Source of the DNA: DASYTH01 sp045806965
GTDB taxonomy: Bacteria > Actinomycetota > Actinomycetes > Mycobacteriales > Pseudonocardiaceae
Assembly (NCBI GenBank): GCA_045806965.1
Contig: JBJMIG010000097.1
Span: 1-64,000 of the forward strand
Reading direction: 5' to 3'
DNA length: 64,000 nucleotides
The notes under the pieces were generated by a model. That model was given only the letters and a program-made list of their open reading frames with translations. It had not been told where the DNA came from and did no database searches. Positions 33,875 to 42,301 of this stretch are shown in pieces. A program made the position numbers and the translations under genes. How positions within the stretch are numbered: the first letter of the stretch is position 1; every line of letters begins with the position of its first letter.

Positions 33875-35322
33875 CCGGTGGAACACGCGGACCCGTTGAG
33901 CGTGAAGCTCGGCGGGTTCGCGTTCGTTCCGGTGTAGGTGCCCTGGAAGCCGAACATCACGTTGCCGCCGGGCGCGATGGTGGTGTTGAAGCCGACGTTG
34001 CGTGCGCTGACCGAGGCTGCGTTCTGGGTGGTCTCGGTGTTCCACCGGTTGGTGATGACCTGGTCGCCGGGGAAGGTGAATGCCAGGGTCCACCCGTTCA
34101 CCGTGGCACTGCTGGTGTTCGTCACGGTGAGGTTCGCGGTGAACCCGTCCGCCCAGGTATTGGGCACGTAGTCCACCCGGCAGCTGCCGGCGGGCGGTGG
34201 TGGGGGCGGAGGTGGCGGCGTCGTGCCAAGCGTGATCCGGACGATCCGGTCGTCACCGGTTCGCGGGGTACCCCGGCCGTCGGTGTTGTTGGTCAGCAGC
34301 CAGAGTGATCCGTCCGGCGCGTTGGTGATCAGCCGCAGCCGCCCAAGGGTGCCGTTCAGGAAAGCCACCGGGTTCCCGTCGGCCGCCCCGTTGTTCACCG
34401 GTACGCCCCAGAGTCGTTGCCCGCGCAGGGCGGCGAGCCAGACCGTGTTGCCGGCGAAGGCGATGCCGGACGGGGACGCATCGGCCGGCATCCACTGTGC
34501 GATCGGGTCGACGAAACTCGGGTTGCCGGCCCTACCCTCGACGGTCGGCCACCCGTAGTTTCGTCCGGCCTGGATCAGGTTCAGCTCGTCCCAGGTGTTC
34601 TGGCCGAACTCGCTGGCCCAGAGCCGCCCGGCGCCGTCCCAGGCGAGTCCCTGCACGTTGCGGTGGCCAAGGGTCCACACCCGCGAGCCGGCGGTCGGGT
34701 TGCCCGGTGCGGCGGCCCCGGTCGGGGTGACCCGGAGGATCTTTCCGCCGAGTGAGGACGGGTTCTGTGCGTTGGCGGACTGCCCGGCGTCACCCGCCGA
34801 CACGTAGAGCATGCCGTCCGGACCGAAGGCGAGCCGCCCGCCGTTGTGGATGGTGTTCTTCGGAATCCCGGAGATGATCACTTGCGGGGTGCCAAGTGTG
34901 GTGTCGAAGCGCATCCGCACCACGCGGTTGTCGCCGGACGCGGTGAAGTACGCGTACACCAACCGGTCGGTGGCGAACGTTGGCGCGACCGCGATGCCGA
35001 GCAGGCCGCCCTCGCCGCCGGGTACCACGCCCGGCACGGTGCCGACCGTGGTGGTGGTCCCGCCGCTGATCCGCTTGATCCGCGCGGTGTCGCGTTCGGA
35101 TACCAGCGCCGAGCCGTCCGGCAGGAATGCCAGGCCCCACGGGGCGGCCAGATTGGTCGCCACCGTCCCGGCGACCTGTGGTGTCGGCGGCACCGCCTGG
35201 ATGCCGACCGGGCCGGCCTGGGGGATCGCTCCGGACGCTGGCATCGACGCGGGCACCGTCACCGTCAGCGCCACGAGTAATGCGGCGGTGATCGCCGTGG
35301 TCGCCCGTCCTGCGCGGCTCAT
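33871..35322 (-). CDS. secreted PQQ-type sugar dehydrogenase with CBM2
   Basis: A 483-residue exported protein. A signal peptide (ALLVALTVTVPASMPASG) precedes a six-bladed propeller of the glucose/sorbosone dehydrogenase family (NLAAPWGLAFLPDGSALVSE, NTIHNGGRLAFGPDGMLYVS, WTLGHRNVQGLAWDGAGRLW). Next come a poly-Pro linker and a C-terminal CBM2 of about 103 residues with the conserved Trp positions (NTWADGF, NGWTLAF, NRWNTE). Related AA12 enzymes pass electrons to lytic polysaccharide monooxygenases on cellulose. An exact CebR box lies upstream. Its stop overlaps that of the convergent glycosidase by four bases. Confidence 0.9.
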   Translation of the reverse strand: MSRAGRATTAITAALLVALTVTVPASMPASGAIPQAGPVGIQAVPPTPQVAGTVATNLAAPWGLAFLPDGSALVSERDTARIKRISGGTTTTVGTVPGVVPGGEGGLLGIAVAPTFATDRLVYAYFTASGDNRVVRMRFDTTLGTPQVIISGIPKNTIHNGGRLAFGPDGMLYVSAGDAGQSANAQNPSSLGGKILRVTPTGAAAPGNPTAGSRVWTLGHRNVQGLAWDGAGRLWASEFGQNTWDELNLIQAGRNYGWPTVEGRAGNPSFVDPIAQWMPADASPSGIAFAGNTVWLAALRGQRLWGVPVNNGAADGNPVAFLNGTLGRLRLITNAPDGSLWLLTNNTDGRGTPRTGDDRIVRITLGTTPPPPPPPPPAGSCRVDYVPNTWADGFTANLTVTNTSSATVNGWTLAFTFPGDQVITNRWNTETTQNAASVSARNVGFNTTIAPGGNVMFGFQGTYTGTNANPPSFTLNGSACSTG

Positions 35323-35800
35323 CGCAACTCCTCGTTGACTTGCGGGCGGAGCAGATCCCAGGCTGGGAGCGCTCCCAGAGTGGCTCTCTCATAGTCACCC
35401 ATGCGTCACGTTATGGCAACAGCTCGGTGTGGCGGCAGGCATCAACCGGTTCACTCGGTTGGCCGGCCGGGAGCCGGAGAAGTGGCATCTTCACCGGTCC
35501 ACCCGGCGCCGACGTCCTTCATCCTCAATGGAAGCACCTGCGCGACCGGCTGACCGGAGTGGCGAGGGCCTTCGCCGGCCTCCGCCGCCTCAACCAAGCC
35601 AACCCGCGGATACCTGGCCGTTCGGACCGGTGCAATGCCCGGGACGCTATCGCCGGCCACCGAAACCTCGGGAACGCGCCGCGCGGACAGGCCTGCGGAG
35701 CGCGATTGTCCAGGACACGTCGTTCAGTGTTCGGCACGTGATGCTGGACAACCCGAACCTGCTAACAAGTGCTGCACGGAACCGACCGGAAGGAGTTGGG
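35323..35800. other. gene-free stretch, promoter region of the CBM2 dehydrogenase
   Basis: The left part holds the CebR-like operator of the leftward dehydrogenase. Overlapping open frames occur on both strands at 35430-35760, but none has a convincing ribosome-binding site or recognisable sequence. The right end carries GGAAGGAGTTGGG, the ribosome-binding site of the gene at 35801. Confidence 0.5.
35364..35377. promoter_or_regulatory. CebR-type operator
   Basis: TGGGAGCGCTCCCA, here extended to a 16-bp perfect palindrome by flanking C and G, is identical to the known Streptomyces CebR box through which the cellobiose-responsive repressor controls cellulose-degradation genes. It lies 42 bases upstream of the dehydrogenase start at 35322. 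Confidence 0.85.
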
Positions 35801-36571
35801 ATGCGGTGGGTTGGACAGGTTCGATCGGCGGCCCGTGGTCGCCGCGACGGGCCATCCCGGATGGCTGTGTCGGCTGATCTGGATGTCGTACCAGTCGTTC
35901 GGGCTCTCATGAGGCCGCGGCGGCGGCTCGGCGGCCTGCTCGCGTGGGGTGCCTTGCTGCCCGGCTTGATCATGGTGCTCGTTCCCGGCGTGGCGAGCGC
36001 CGGTGCGATCGTGCAGTGCCCGTCCGGCATCACCGAGTGGAAGCTCATCTCGGGGCGCACCGGCGTAGACACGGTCCAATTCAGCCCCGACGGTCAGGGA
36101 TGTTGCCATTTCAATGTGTGGGAGGGTCACCGCTACACGTTGGTGTCGGCCGTACCGCAGTTCCTGGTCAGTGACGGCCGGGCGTTGGACAACGGCACGG
36201 ACATCCCGGTGACCTTCACGGTCTCGTCGTCGGTGTCGAGGACGTTTTCCATTTCGGCAACGGTAGGGATCACGGCGACCCTGGTGAAGGATTTCCTTAC
36301 CTCTACGGTCAGCACGAGTATCCAGGCGAGTGTCACCACCGCCGTCGGAGTCACGGTCAGCACGACGGTTCCGGCGCACACCAGGTTGATTGCCGAGTAC
36401 GGCACAAATGGCTACCAGGTCAGCTACTATATCGAGGCGTGGCGTTGGAAGGGTCCATTCGGTGGGCAGCCACCGGCCGCCGGCACGGCCGGCTGTGAAG
36501 AATGGGGCTACTACCCGCAAAACACGCAAGCACCGACAAACCTCGAAACATGGCGGCTCAGGAGCGGTTGA
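35801..36571 (+). CDS. secreted protein with aerolysin-like beta region
   Basis: A 256-residue protein. A long basic N-terminus precedes a hydrophobic export segment (LAWGALLPGLIMVLVPGVAS, about residues 46-65). The mature part has several Cys residues (CPSG, CC, GCEEWGYYP). A ~75-residue region of alternating Ser/Thr/Val follows (VSSSVSRTFSISATVGITA, then STSIQASVTTAVGVTVSTTV), and then PAHTRLIAEYGTNGYQVSYY. This pattern recalls the amphipathic beta insertion of aerolysin/ETX-MTX2 pore formers. ATG at 35801 has a strong ribosome-binding site. An internal ATG at 35909 is the alternative. Function inferred only from pattern. Confidence 0.65.
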   Translation: MRWVGQVRSAARGRRDGPSRMAVSADLDVVPVVRALMRPRRRLGGLLAWGALLPGLIMVLVPGVASAGAIVQCPSGITEWKLISGRTGVDTVQFSPDGQGCCHFNVWEGHRYTLVSAVPQFLVSDGRALDNGTDIPVTFTVSSSVSRTFSISATVGITATLVKDFLTSTVSTSIQASVTTAVGVTVSTTVPAHTRLIAEYGTNGYQVSYYIEAWRWKGPFGGQPPAAGTAGCEEWGYYPQNTQAPTNLETWRLRSG

Positions 36572-36813
36572 TCCACGCATTTCACACCGGAGCATTGGTC
36601 ACCCCACGACCTATTCATCAGCACATCGGGGTGGCCAATGTGCCGGTTATGCGCGGTCCCACTGGCCGCGCTGACGTGATCTGGTTGCGCTGAACGCCCA
36701 CCGGTCGCCTTGGGGAGTCGAACCGACCAGGCGGCGATGTTGATCTGATGAGCTGCGCAGGTGGAACTTATGGTAGTTGTGCCGTCACTCTGACTTCGGT
36801 TACGGTGACCTAG

Positions 36814-37380
36814 ATGTGGATTGATGCGCTGCTGCTGGCGAGGTTGGCTCGGGGTTCCTTGCATGGATATGAGCTGCGCAAAGAGGTTGAGGCGGCGACC
36901 GGTCGCACATTGTCCAACAACTCGCTGTATCCGACCCTGCGTCGGTTTGTGGACGCGGGGGCGGTGACGCGGACCGCGGAGGAGCAGGAAGCGAAGCCGC
37001 CGCGGCACATGTACACGATCACCGATGTGGGCCGGGAGTTGTTGCACGATGTGCTCGCCGACTTCCCGGAAGAGGTGGCCCTCAACGAGTCGGAGTTCCT
37101 GGCGAGGGTGGGGAACTTCGGCTGGCTGCGCGGCGCGGAACAGCGGCAGGTGCTCGCGGTGCGGGATCGGGCGGTCGCGGCCGAGTTGGACCGGCTTGCC
37201 GCGTTGGCGTTGGAGCAGGCGGATCCCTGGAGCAGAGCGGTGCTCGACGAGGTGTGCCGGCGGTTCACCGCTGAACGGGCTTGGCTCGCCGACCTCCGCG
37301 ACCGCACTCACCTCAGTGCGAGGCCACAGACCGCGTTCGTAGCCGCAGGCGGCTTGGCCGGACCAGGCCGCACCGACTAG
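36814..37380 (+). CDS. PadR-family transcriptional regulator
   Basis: A 188-residue winged-helix regulator. The N-terminal HTH reads RGSLHGYELRKEVEAATGR and LSNNSLYPTLRRFVDAGAV, followed by a basic wing and a helical dimerisation domain (about residues 90-165). The start at 36814 is an ATG that follows a T-rich upstream stretch with little Shine-Dalgarno sequence. It lies 16 bases before the P450 gene on the same strand and probably controls that operon. The 242 bases upstream show no gene. Confidence 0.88.
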   Translation: MWIDALLLARLARGSLHGYELRKEVEAATGRTLSNNSLYPTLRRFVDAGAVTRTAEEQEAKPPRHMYTITDVGRELLHDVLADFPEEVALNESEFLARVGNFGWLRGAEQRQVLAVRDRAVAAELDRLAALALEQADPWSRAVLDEVCRRFTAERAWLADLRDRTHLSARPQTAFVAAGGLAGPGRTD

Positions 37381-37396
37381 CAGTGAGGGGACAGCC

Positions 37397-38614
37397 ATGA
37401 CGGATACCGCGAGCATGACTCCGCGTCTGCCGTTTGACCGGCCGAACGCATTGGACGAGGCGCCGTTGTTCGGGGTGTTGCGGCGGGAGGGCCCCCTGGT
37501 GCGGGTGACCACGCCGGCGGGTGACCCGGCGTGGTTGGTGACCTCCTTCGCAGCGGCGCGGGAGGTCTTCAGAGACCGGCGGTTCGGCCGGTCGCATCCC
37601 GTGCCGGAGCAGGCGTCCCGGATTTCCCACGCGGCGGTGTTGGACGGTCCGAGCGGCAACTACGAGACCGAGGAGCGCGACCACAAGCGGATGCGCCGGA
37701 TGCTGGCGCCGGCGTTCGCCGCGCCGCGGATGCGCCGGCTCGGTGACCGGATCCGGGAACTGGCGCAGGGATGCCTTGACAACATGCAGGCCGCCCGCGA
37801 CGCCCGGCCCGACGAGCCGGTGGACCTCCAGGAGTTGCTCGCGTTGCCGTTGCCGGTGCTGGTGATCTGCGAGTTGCTTGGCGTGCCCTACGCCGACCGG
37901 GAGCAGTTCCGCAGCCTGTCGGATCGCATCTCGTTGTTCGACGGGGGTGCGGATGCCCAAGAGGCGATGGCGGAGTTCGCGGCTTACACGGGCCGGCTGG
38001 CCGCGGCCAAGCGGCAGCATCCGGAACCCGACGTCATCTCCGACCTGGTTGCCGCCCAGGCCGAGGACCCCACGTTCAGCGACCAGGATCTGGCGGAGCT
38101 GGCGGCGGGTCTGCTGTTCGCCGGCCACGAGACAACCGCCAGCCGGATCGCCCTTGGCGTGCTGTTTCTGCTCAGCGACCTGGCCCGGCGGGACCGGTTC
38201 GTCGCCGATCCGGACGGGCAGGTCGACCCCACCGTCGAGGAGATCCTGCGGATGTCCTCAACCGCCGCGACCGGTCTGGTGCGCTACGCCCACGAGGACG
38301 TGGACATCGCCGGGGTCAGGATCGCGCGTGGCGACGCGGTGCTCGTCTCCATCGACTCGGCCAACCGCGACGCGTCGGCCTTCGCCGCGCCGCACGAGTT
38401 CGACCCGACCCGCGGCCCCAACACCCACCTGGCCTTCGGCGACGGCGCGCACGTCTGCATCGGCGCCAACCTCGCGCGCGTCGAACTGCGGACGGTGTTT
38501 CCGATGCTGTTCAGCCGGTTCCCCAGCCTGCGGCTGGCCGTCGGCGTCGACGACATCGTGGTGCGGTCGAACCGGGTCGCCGGCGGCGTGGACCGCGTTC
38601 CGGTCCTGTGGTGA
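37397..38614 (+). CDS. cytochrome P450
   Basis: A 405-residue heme monooxygenase of the bacterial class I type. The I-helix oxygen-binding motif is LLFAGHETTAS (about residues 239-249). The heme loop is FGDGAHVCIGANLAR with ligand Cys354. The ExxR helix is EEILRMSS. An internal segment carries a rarely cleaved acidic run (EERDHKRMRRML, the conserved H/R pair contacting heme propionates). The product of the following gene is the likely electron donor. It resembles CYP105-like enzymes of secondary metabolism or xenobiotic oxidation; substrate unknown. Confidence 0.95.
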   Translation: MTDTASMTPRLPFDRPNALDEAPLFGVLRREGPLVRVTTPAGDPAWLVTSFAAAREVFRDRRFGRSHPVPEQASRISHAAVLDGPSGNYETEERDHKRMRRMLAPAFAAPRMRRLGDRIRELAQGCLDNMQAARDARPDEPVDLQELLALPLPVLVICELLGVPYADREQFRSLSDRISLFDGGADAQEAMAEFAAYTGRLAAAKRQHPEPDVISDLVAAQAEDPTFSDQDLAELAAGLLFAGHETTASRIALGVLFLLSDLARRDRFVADPDGQVDPTVEEILRMSSTAATGLVRYAHEDVDIAGVRIARGDAVLVSIDSANRDASAFAAPHEFDPTRGPNTHLAFGDGAHVCIGANLARVELRTVFPMLFSRFPSLRLAVGVDDIVVRSNRVAGGVDRVPVLW

Positions 38615-38651
38615 CCGGGCAGCGCACCGTCCGCGCCGAGAAGGACCGCCG

Positions 38652-38852
38652 ATGAAAGTCACCGCGAACCCCGACACCTGCCTCGCGTCCGGACAGTGCG
38701 CGCTGCTGGCACCGGAGACATTCAGCCAGCGAGACGATGACGGCACCGTGGTCGTGCTGAACGACCAGCCCCCGGCCAACCAGCGCGATGTCGTCCGGCA
38801 GGCGGCACTGACCTGCCCGTCCGGGGCGATCCGGCTCGTCGAACCCGCATGA
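38652..38852 (+). CDS. [3Fe-4S] ferredoxin, P450 partner
   Basis: A 66-residue soluble iron-sulfur protein with Cys10, Cys16 and Cys55 in the arrangement C-x5-C...CPSGAI. It lacks the fourth Cys, which fits the [3Fe-4S] P450 ferredoxins of actinomycetes. The ATG at 38652 lies 37 bases after the P450 stop with GAGAAGGA upstream. It should pass electrons from a ferredoxin reductase (a candidate is at 9440) to the P450. Confidence 0.95.
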   Translation: MKVTANPDTCLASGQCALLAPETFSQRDDDGTVVVLNDQPPANQRDVVRQAALTCPSGAIRLVEPA

Positions 38853-38901
38853 CGAGAACAGGGCAGACGTGCGGGCCGGCTGTCCGACGTGCGGTGCCTG
38901 G

Positions 38902-40296
38902 TCAGTGGATCCGGGCCAGGAACGGGATCAGGCTGTCCAGGAACTCGTTGGCCGGGCTGGCCGAGTTGGGATCGTTGTGCGCGTAGGTGTCCTGCCGGTT
39001 CACCAGCGTCAACGCCCGGTCCGGGATACCGGACTGCGCGGCCAGCACCCGGGCGCCGGTCAGCACGTTCGCACCGCCGAGCGCCGCGCCGAAGGCGAGG
39101 ATCCGCAGCCGGCGGTCCAGGTCGTGACCGTGCGTGGCCCGCACGCCGAGGATGTCCTGGGCCGGGTTGGCGTTTCCGGCGGCGACCGCGCCGGCGTCGA
39201 TGGTCAGCCGCAACGGGTGGTACCAGGCGCTGCCGTCGAGGCCGGTGAGTCCGACTCCGGAGATCATGGTGGCGTAGCGCTGGATCGGGGTGATCTCTCC
39301 GGCCCGGTCCCAGCCGCGCGGGTCGCCGCTCGCGGCCAGCCGGCCGGCGTGTACCTGCGCGGCCCGCAGCGTCGCGGGCGAGGTCTCGGTGTCCACCGAG
39401 AACCCGAACTGCGCCTCGTTGGTCGCGGGCACCGGTGGCTTCAGGTTCTCCGGCAGCAGCGGGAAGTCCTGCGAGCGGGACCGTCCGTTGGGGTCGAGCC
39501 GGGCCGCGGTCGCGCCGGTCGCCGAGAACAGGCCGAGGAACGGTGCGGCGATCCCGCCGAAGGCCAGCCAGGGCGTGCCGTTCCGCAGATTCGCCAGCGC
39601 CTGGGTGGCGGCCTCCGGGGTGATCGGGGTCGGTCCGCTACCGCCGTCGATGTAGACCAGCCCGGCCAGGTCCCGGGCGCCGGGTTTGCCGTGGAAGTCC
39701 CAGGTGGCATAGGCGGTGGTGATGGAGCCGCCGAGCGAGTGCCCGCCGAGGACCACCCGCCGGCCGTGTTCGCCGGCCCGCTGGACCACCCGGTGCAGGT
39801 CCTCGATCTCGACGTTCATGCCCCAGCCACGGGCGAACGGCACGGCAGCGTCCGGCACCGGCTGGAAGTGGTTGGTGATCGCCGGGTTCACCAGCCAGCC
39901 GAGGTAGTAGTCGAAGAACTGTTGCTGGCTGAAGGTTCCGCGTTTCACCGCGTCGAGCCCGGCGTGGTCCTCGAGCTGGTTCTCCCGGCGTTCGACCGAC
40001 CACACCTGCCAGCGGCAGTGGGTGCGCGCGACGATGTCCTTGGCCAGCGGTGCGAAGTAACCGGCGCCGGCCGAGGTGCCCGGATTGAGCACCAGCACGT
40101 CCCTGGCGTGCTCCGCACCCACCTTCAACACTCCGACCCGGTCCAGGTTGTTCGGCGTGGCCGGGTCGTCGAACCCCGTCAGCCACTCGAAGCTGGTCTG
40201 CGCACAGCCCCGATCGGTCGCCTGAGCAGCCGGCACGCTGAGCCCGGTCGCCACAACCATGATCACGAAGGTCAACGCGGTTCGGCGGATCCTCAT
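38902..40296 (-). CDS. secreted alpha/beta hydrolase
   Basis: A 464-residue exported hydrolase. The signal peptide is TFVIMVVATGLSVPAAQA. The nucleophile elbow is VVLGGHSLGGSITTAYAT with Ser187. The family is unclear: mature segments such as LVLNPGTSAGAGYFAPLAKD and NRQDTYAHNDPNSASPANEF match no particular lipase or esterase class I can name. The late NDPN/H region may supply the catalytic acid and His. It is transcribed alone, convergent with the ferredoxin gene. Confidence 0.82.
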   Translation of the reverse strand: MRIRRTALTFVIMVVATGLSVPAAQATDRGCAQTSFEWLTGFDDPATPNNLDRVGVLKVGAEHARDVLVLNPGTSAGAGYFAPLAKDIVARTHCRWQVWSVERRENQLEDHAGLDAVKRGTFSQQQFFDYYLGWLVNPAITNHFQPVPDAAVPFARGWGMNVEIEDLHRVVQRAGEHGRRVVLGGHSLGGSITTAYATWDFHGKPGARDLAGLVYIDGGSGPTPITPEAATQALANLRNGTPWLAFGGIAAPFLGLFSATGATAARLDPNGRSRSQDFPLLPENLKPPVPATNEAQFGFSVDTETSPATLRAAQVHAGRLAASGDPRGWDRAGEITPIQRYATMISGVGLTGLDGSAWYHPLRLTIDAGAVAAGNANPAQDILGVRATHGHDLDRRLRILAFGAALGGANVLTGARVLAAQSGIPDRALTLVNRQDTYAHNDPNSASPANEFLDSLIPFLARIH

Positions 40297-40550
40297 ACCG
40301 AAACGCTATTGCCGCGCCACCCACCCCGAAACGGTATTCCCACCAGTCCTGGCCGGCGCCCGCTGTGCACCCGCACAAGCGCCCGGATGCCCACCGCTCA
40401 TCCTGCGATTGGTCGGCCATGATCGTCGGGTGCAGCACGGCGCCTACCAGCACCGCCGCGTCGTTCGTCGTCGAATCCGGCCGCTCCGCGATCAATCCGG
40501 GCTGGGGCAATCCCTGCACCGCCGTGATCCGTATGCGTCAGGTGAGGGTC

Positions 40551-40590
40551 ACCCCGCTGAGTTGAGCGCGCCCTTTCGACTCAACGGGGT
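40551..40590. terminator. stem-loop, possible terminator
   Basis: Arms ACCCCGCTGAGT (40551-40562) and ACTCAACGGGGT (40579-40590) pair with one mismatch around a 16-base loop. No T-run follows, so it may be a Rho-type or non-canonical terminator, or simply a structured intergenic element. Confidence 0.4.
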
Positions 40591-40657
40591 GGCCCTTGCT
40601 GTGTTCGCTGCCCTCGCAAGCAGGCTCGCTCGGGCGGCTCGCGGCCTGTGGGGGGTT

Positions 40658-40705
40658 CAGCGGAAGGTGACATTCCTTCGCTTCTCACGGGAATGTCACC
40701 TTGCG
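40658..40705. repeat. inverted pair of AAGGTGACATTCC repeats
   Basis: CAGCGGAAGGTGACATTCC (40658-40676) and, inverted, GGAATGTCACCTTGCGC (about 40690-40706) form a stem of 13 bp with a 13-base loop. The same core occurs twice more at 53219-53297, so this is a dispersed intergenic family. Confidence 0.75.
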
Positions 40706-40826
40706 CGGTAACGGCCCCGCGCGCTCGGAGCAACGGCGGGGGTGTGTCGTTGCCGGGTGGGGAGCGGGTCCGGTGGGAGCATGGCTCGCGAGAGTTGATC
40801 TGCCTCGAGTCGGAGAGGACCTCGCC

Positions 40827-41177
40827 GTGCCTGAGCTTGGGATGTCCGTCTTGCCCGGCAGCGTTGCCGCAGCACACGTGCACGCCTCGGCGGCGGGATT
40901 GGCCGACGGCACCGTTGGGCGGCGGGCCGACCTCTCCGTCGGCACCGCGGGCGAGCTCGCGGAGATCATTGACAACCTGGTCGAGGGGCAGCGGCAGATC
41001 TCCGCCACGTTGAGCCAGCTCGCCGGTTATGTGCGCGGCCGCGGCCTCGAACACGCGCTTGCCGAGGTGCTCGCGGCGTCCGCGCGGGCGTCCGGGTTCG
41101 CCGCCGATGCGTTGGCAGAAAGCCGGCCGTTGCTGCAGGTTGTCCTGGATGTGACCGGAGCGGACACCCGTTTGTAG
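40827..41177 (+). CDS. hypothetical protein, 116 aa
   Basis: Starts MPELGMSVLPGSVAAAHVHA at a GTG with GGAGAGGA upstream. It continues with a helical region (TAGELAEIIDNLVEGQRQIS, ATLSQLAGYVRGRGLEHALA) and ends VVLDVTGADTRL. There is no signal peptide, membrane segment or catalytic motif. The heptad-like helices suggest oligomerisation. It precedes ku by 61 bases and could share its promoter. Confidence 0.65.
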   Translation: MPELGMSVLPGSVAAAHVHASAAGLADGTVGRRADLSVGTAGELAEIIDNLVEGQRQISATLSQLAGYVRGRGLEHALAEVLAASARASGFAADALAESRPLLQVVLDVTGADTRL

Positions 41178-41238
41178 CTTTCGGATCATGTGACCGCCCG
41201 ATACCGTGGGATCAGCGATGGTCTCGCGGAGGTGACCC

Positions 41239-42129
41239 ATGCGCAGCATGTGGAAGGGCACGATCGGCTACGGGCAGGCGGCGATCCCGGTCAAGGCGTA
41301 CACCGCCACCGAGGAGCACGACATCGAGCTGCACCAGCTGCACTTGTCCGACGGCGGCAGGATCCGGCAGAAGCGGGTCTGCGAGGTGGACGGCGAAGAG
41401 GTGCCGTTCACCGAAATCGCACGCGGCTACGAGATGCCCGCCGGCGACGTCGTCATGCTCACCGAGGAGGACATGGCCACGCTGCCGCTGGCCACCACCC
41501 GGCTGATCGACGTGCGCGCGTTCGTGCCGGTCGACCAGATCGACCCGATCTCGTTCTCCAGGAGCTACTACCTCGAGCCGGAGCCGGCCGGAGTCAAACC
41601 GTATGTGCTGCTCAGCGAGGCGTTACAGCAGTCCGGCCGGGCCGCCGTGGTGAAGGTGGCACTGCGGGCCAGGGAGAGTCTCGGCGTGCTGCGCGTGCGC
41701 GACCAGGTGATTCTGTTGACCACGATGCTCTGGCCGGACGAGATCCGGGTGCCGGACTTCCCGTTCCTGCACGAGGACGTCGACCTGGTCGGGCCCGAGG
41801 TGCACGCCGCGGTGCACGCCATCGAGCAACTCTCCGGCACGTTCGTCGCCGCCCAGTACACCGATCGCTACCGCGAAGCGCTCGAGGACCTGATCGAGGC
41901 GAAGATCGAGGGCCGCGAGGTGGTCCGCCCGGCCGCGGCGGCAGAGGACGCGACGGTCGGAGACCTGATCACCGCACTTCAGGAGAGCGTCGCCACCGCC
42001 ATGAAGTCGCGCAACGGTCACGACGCGGTCGCCAAGGCCAAGTCCGCCGCCCGCAAGGCCGAGTCGGCCAAGGACGACGCGGGAAAGGCCGCCGCGAAGT
42101 CTCGCAGCCGCGCCAAGACCCCTAGGTAG
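41239..42129 (+). CDS. ku: Ku protein, non-homologous end joining
   Basis: A 296-residue bacterial Ku homodimer subunit that rings double-strand DNA ends. It has the family start MRSMWKGTIGYGQAAIPVKA and segments LHQLHLSDGGRIRQKRVCEV, YYLEPEPAGVKPYVLLSEAL and LRVRDQVILLTTMLWPDEIR. A Lys/Arg/Ala-rich C-terminal tail (about residues 258-296) is typical of the actinobacterial form and would bind DNA. GGAGGTGACC precedes the ATG at 41239. The LigD ligase is not in the window. Confidence 0.95.
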   Translation: MRSMWKGTIGYGQAAIPVKAYTATEEHDIELHQLHLSDGGRIRQKRVCEVDGEEVPFTEIARGYEMPAGDVVMLTEEDMATLPLATTRLIDVRAFVPVDQIDPISFSRSYYLEPEPAGVKPYVLLSEALQQSGRAAVVKVALRARESLGVLRVRDQVILLTTMLWPDEIRVPDFPFLHEDVDLVGPEVHAAVHAIEQLSGTFVAAQYTDRYREALEDLIEAKIEGREVVRPAAAAEDATVGDLITALQESVATAMKSRNGHDAVAKAKSAARKAESAKDDAGKAAAKSRSRAKTPR

Positions 42130-42301
42130 TCCAATCTACTTAGGTACACCGCGCCACCTATTCGCGGTCGTCGCCATTTAACACGACCGTCCTATGTGGA
42201 ATTCGCGAGATGTTGGGCTAACCGGCCGATTTCTCACGGAGCCATGGATACCTACGCTGACTGCGGGGACGGCTTCCTGCTGGCTTTCGTGAGGAGCAGA
42301 G

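Larger units (their letters stand above)
40297..40826. other. gene-free stretch with stem-loop and repeat elements
   Basis: There is no convincing gene. A small open frame at 40419-40565 encodes MIVGCSTAPTSTAASFVV and stops at a hairpin; it could be a decayed lipoprotein start, but no continuation exists. The segment holds a terminator-like hairpin (40551-40590) and a copy of the dispersed AAGGTGACATT repeat. The last 50 bases lead into the GTG gene at 40827. Confidence 0.5.

Noticed and set aside
40365..40565. Small possible lipoprotein gene
   Set aside because: There is no upstream ribosome-binding site or mature domain; it ends inside a stem-loop.
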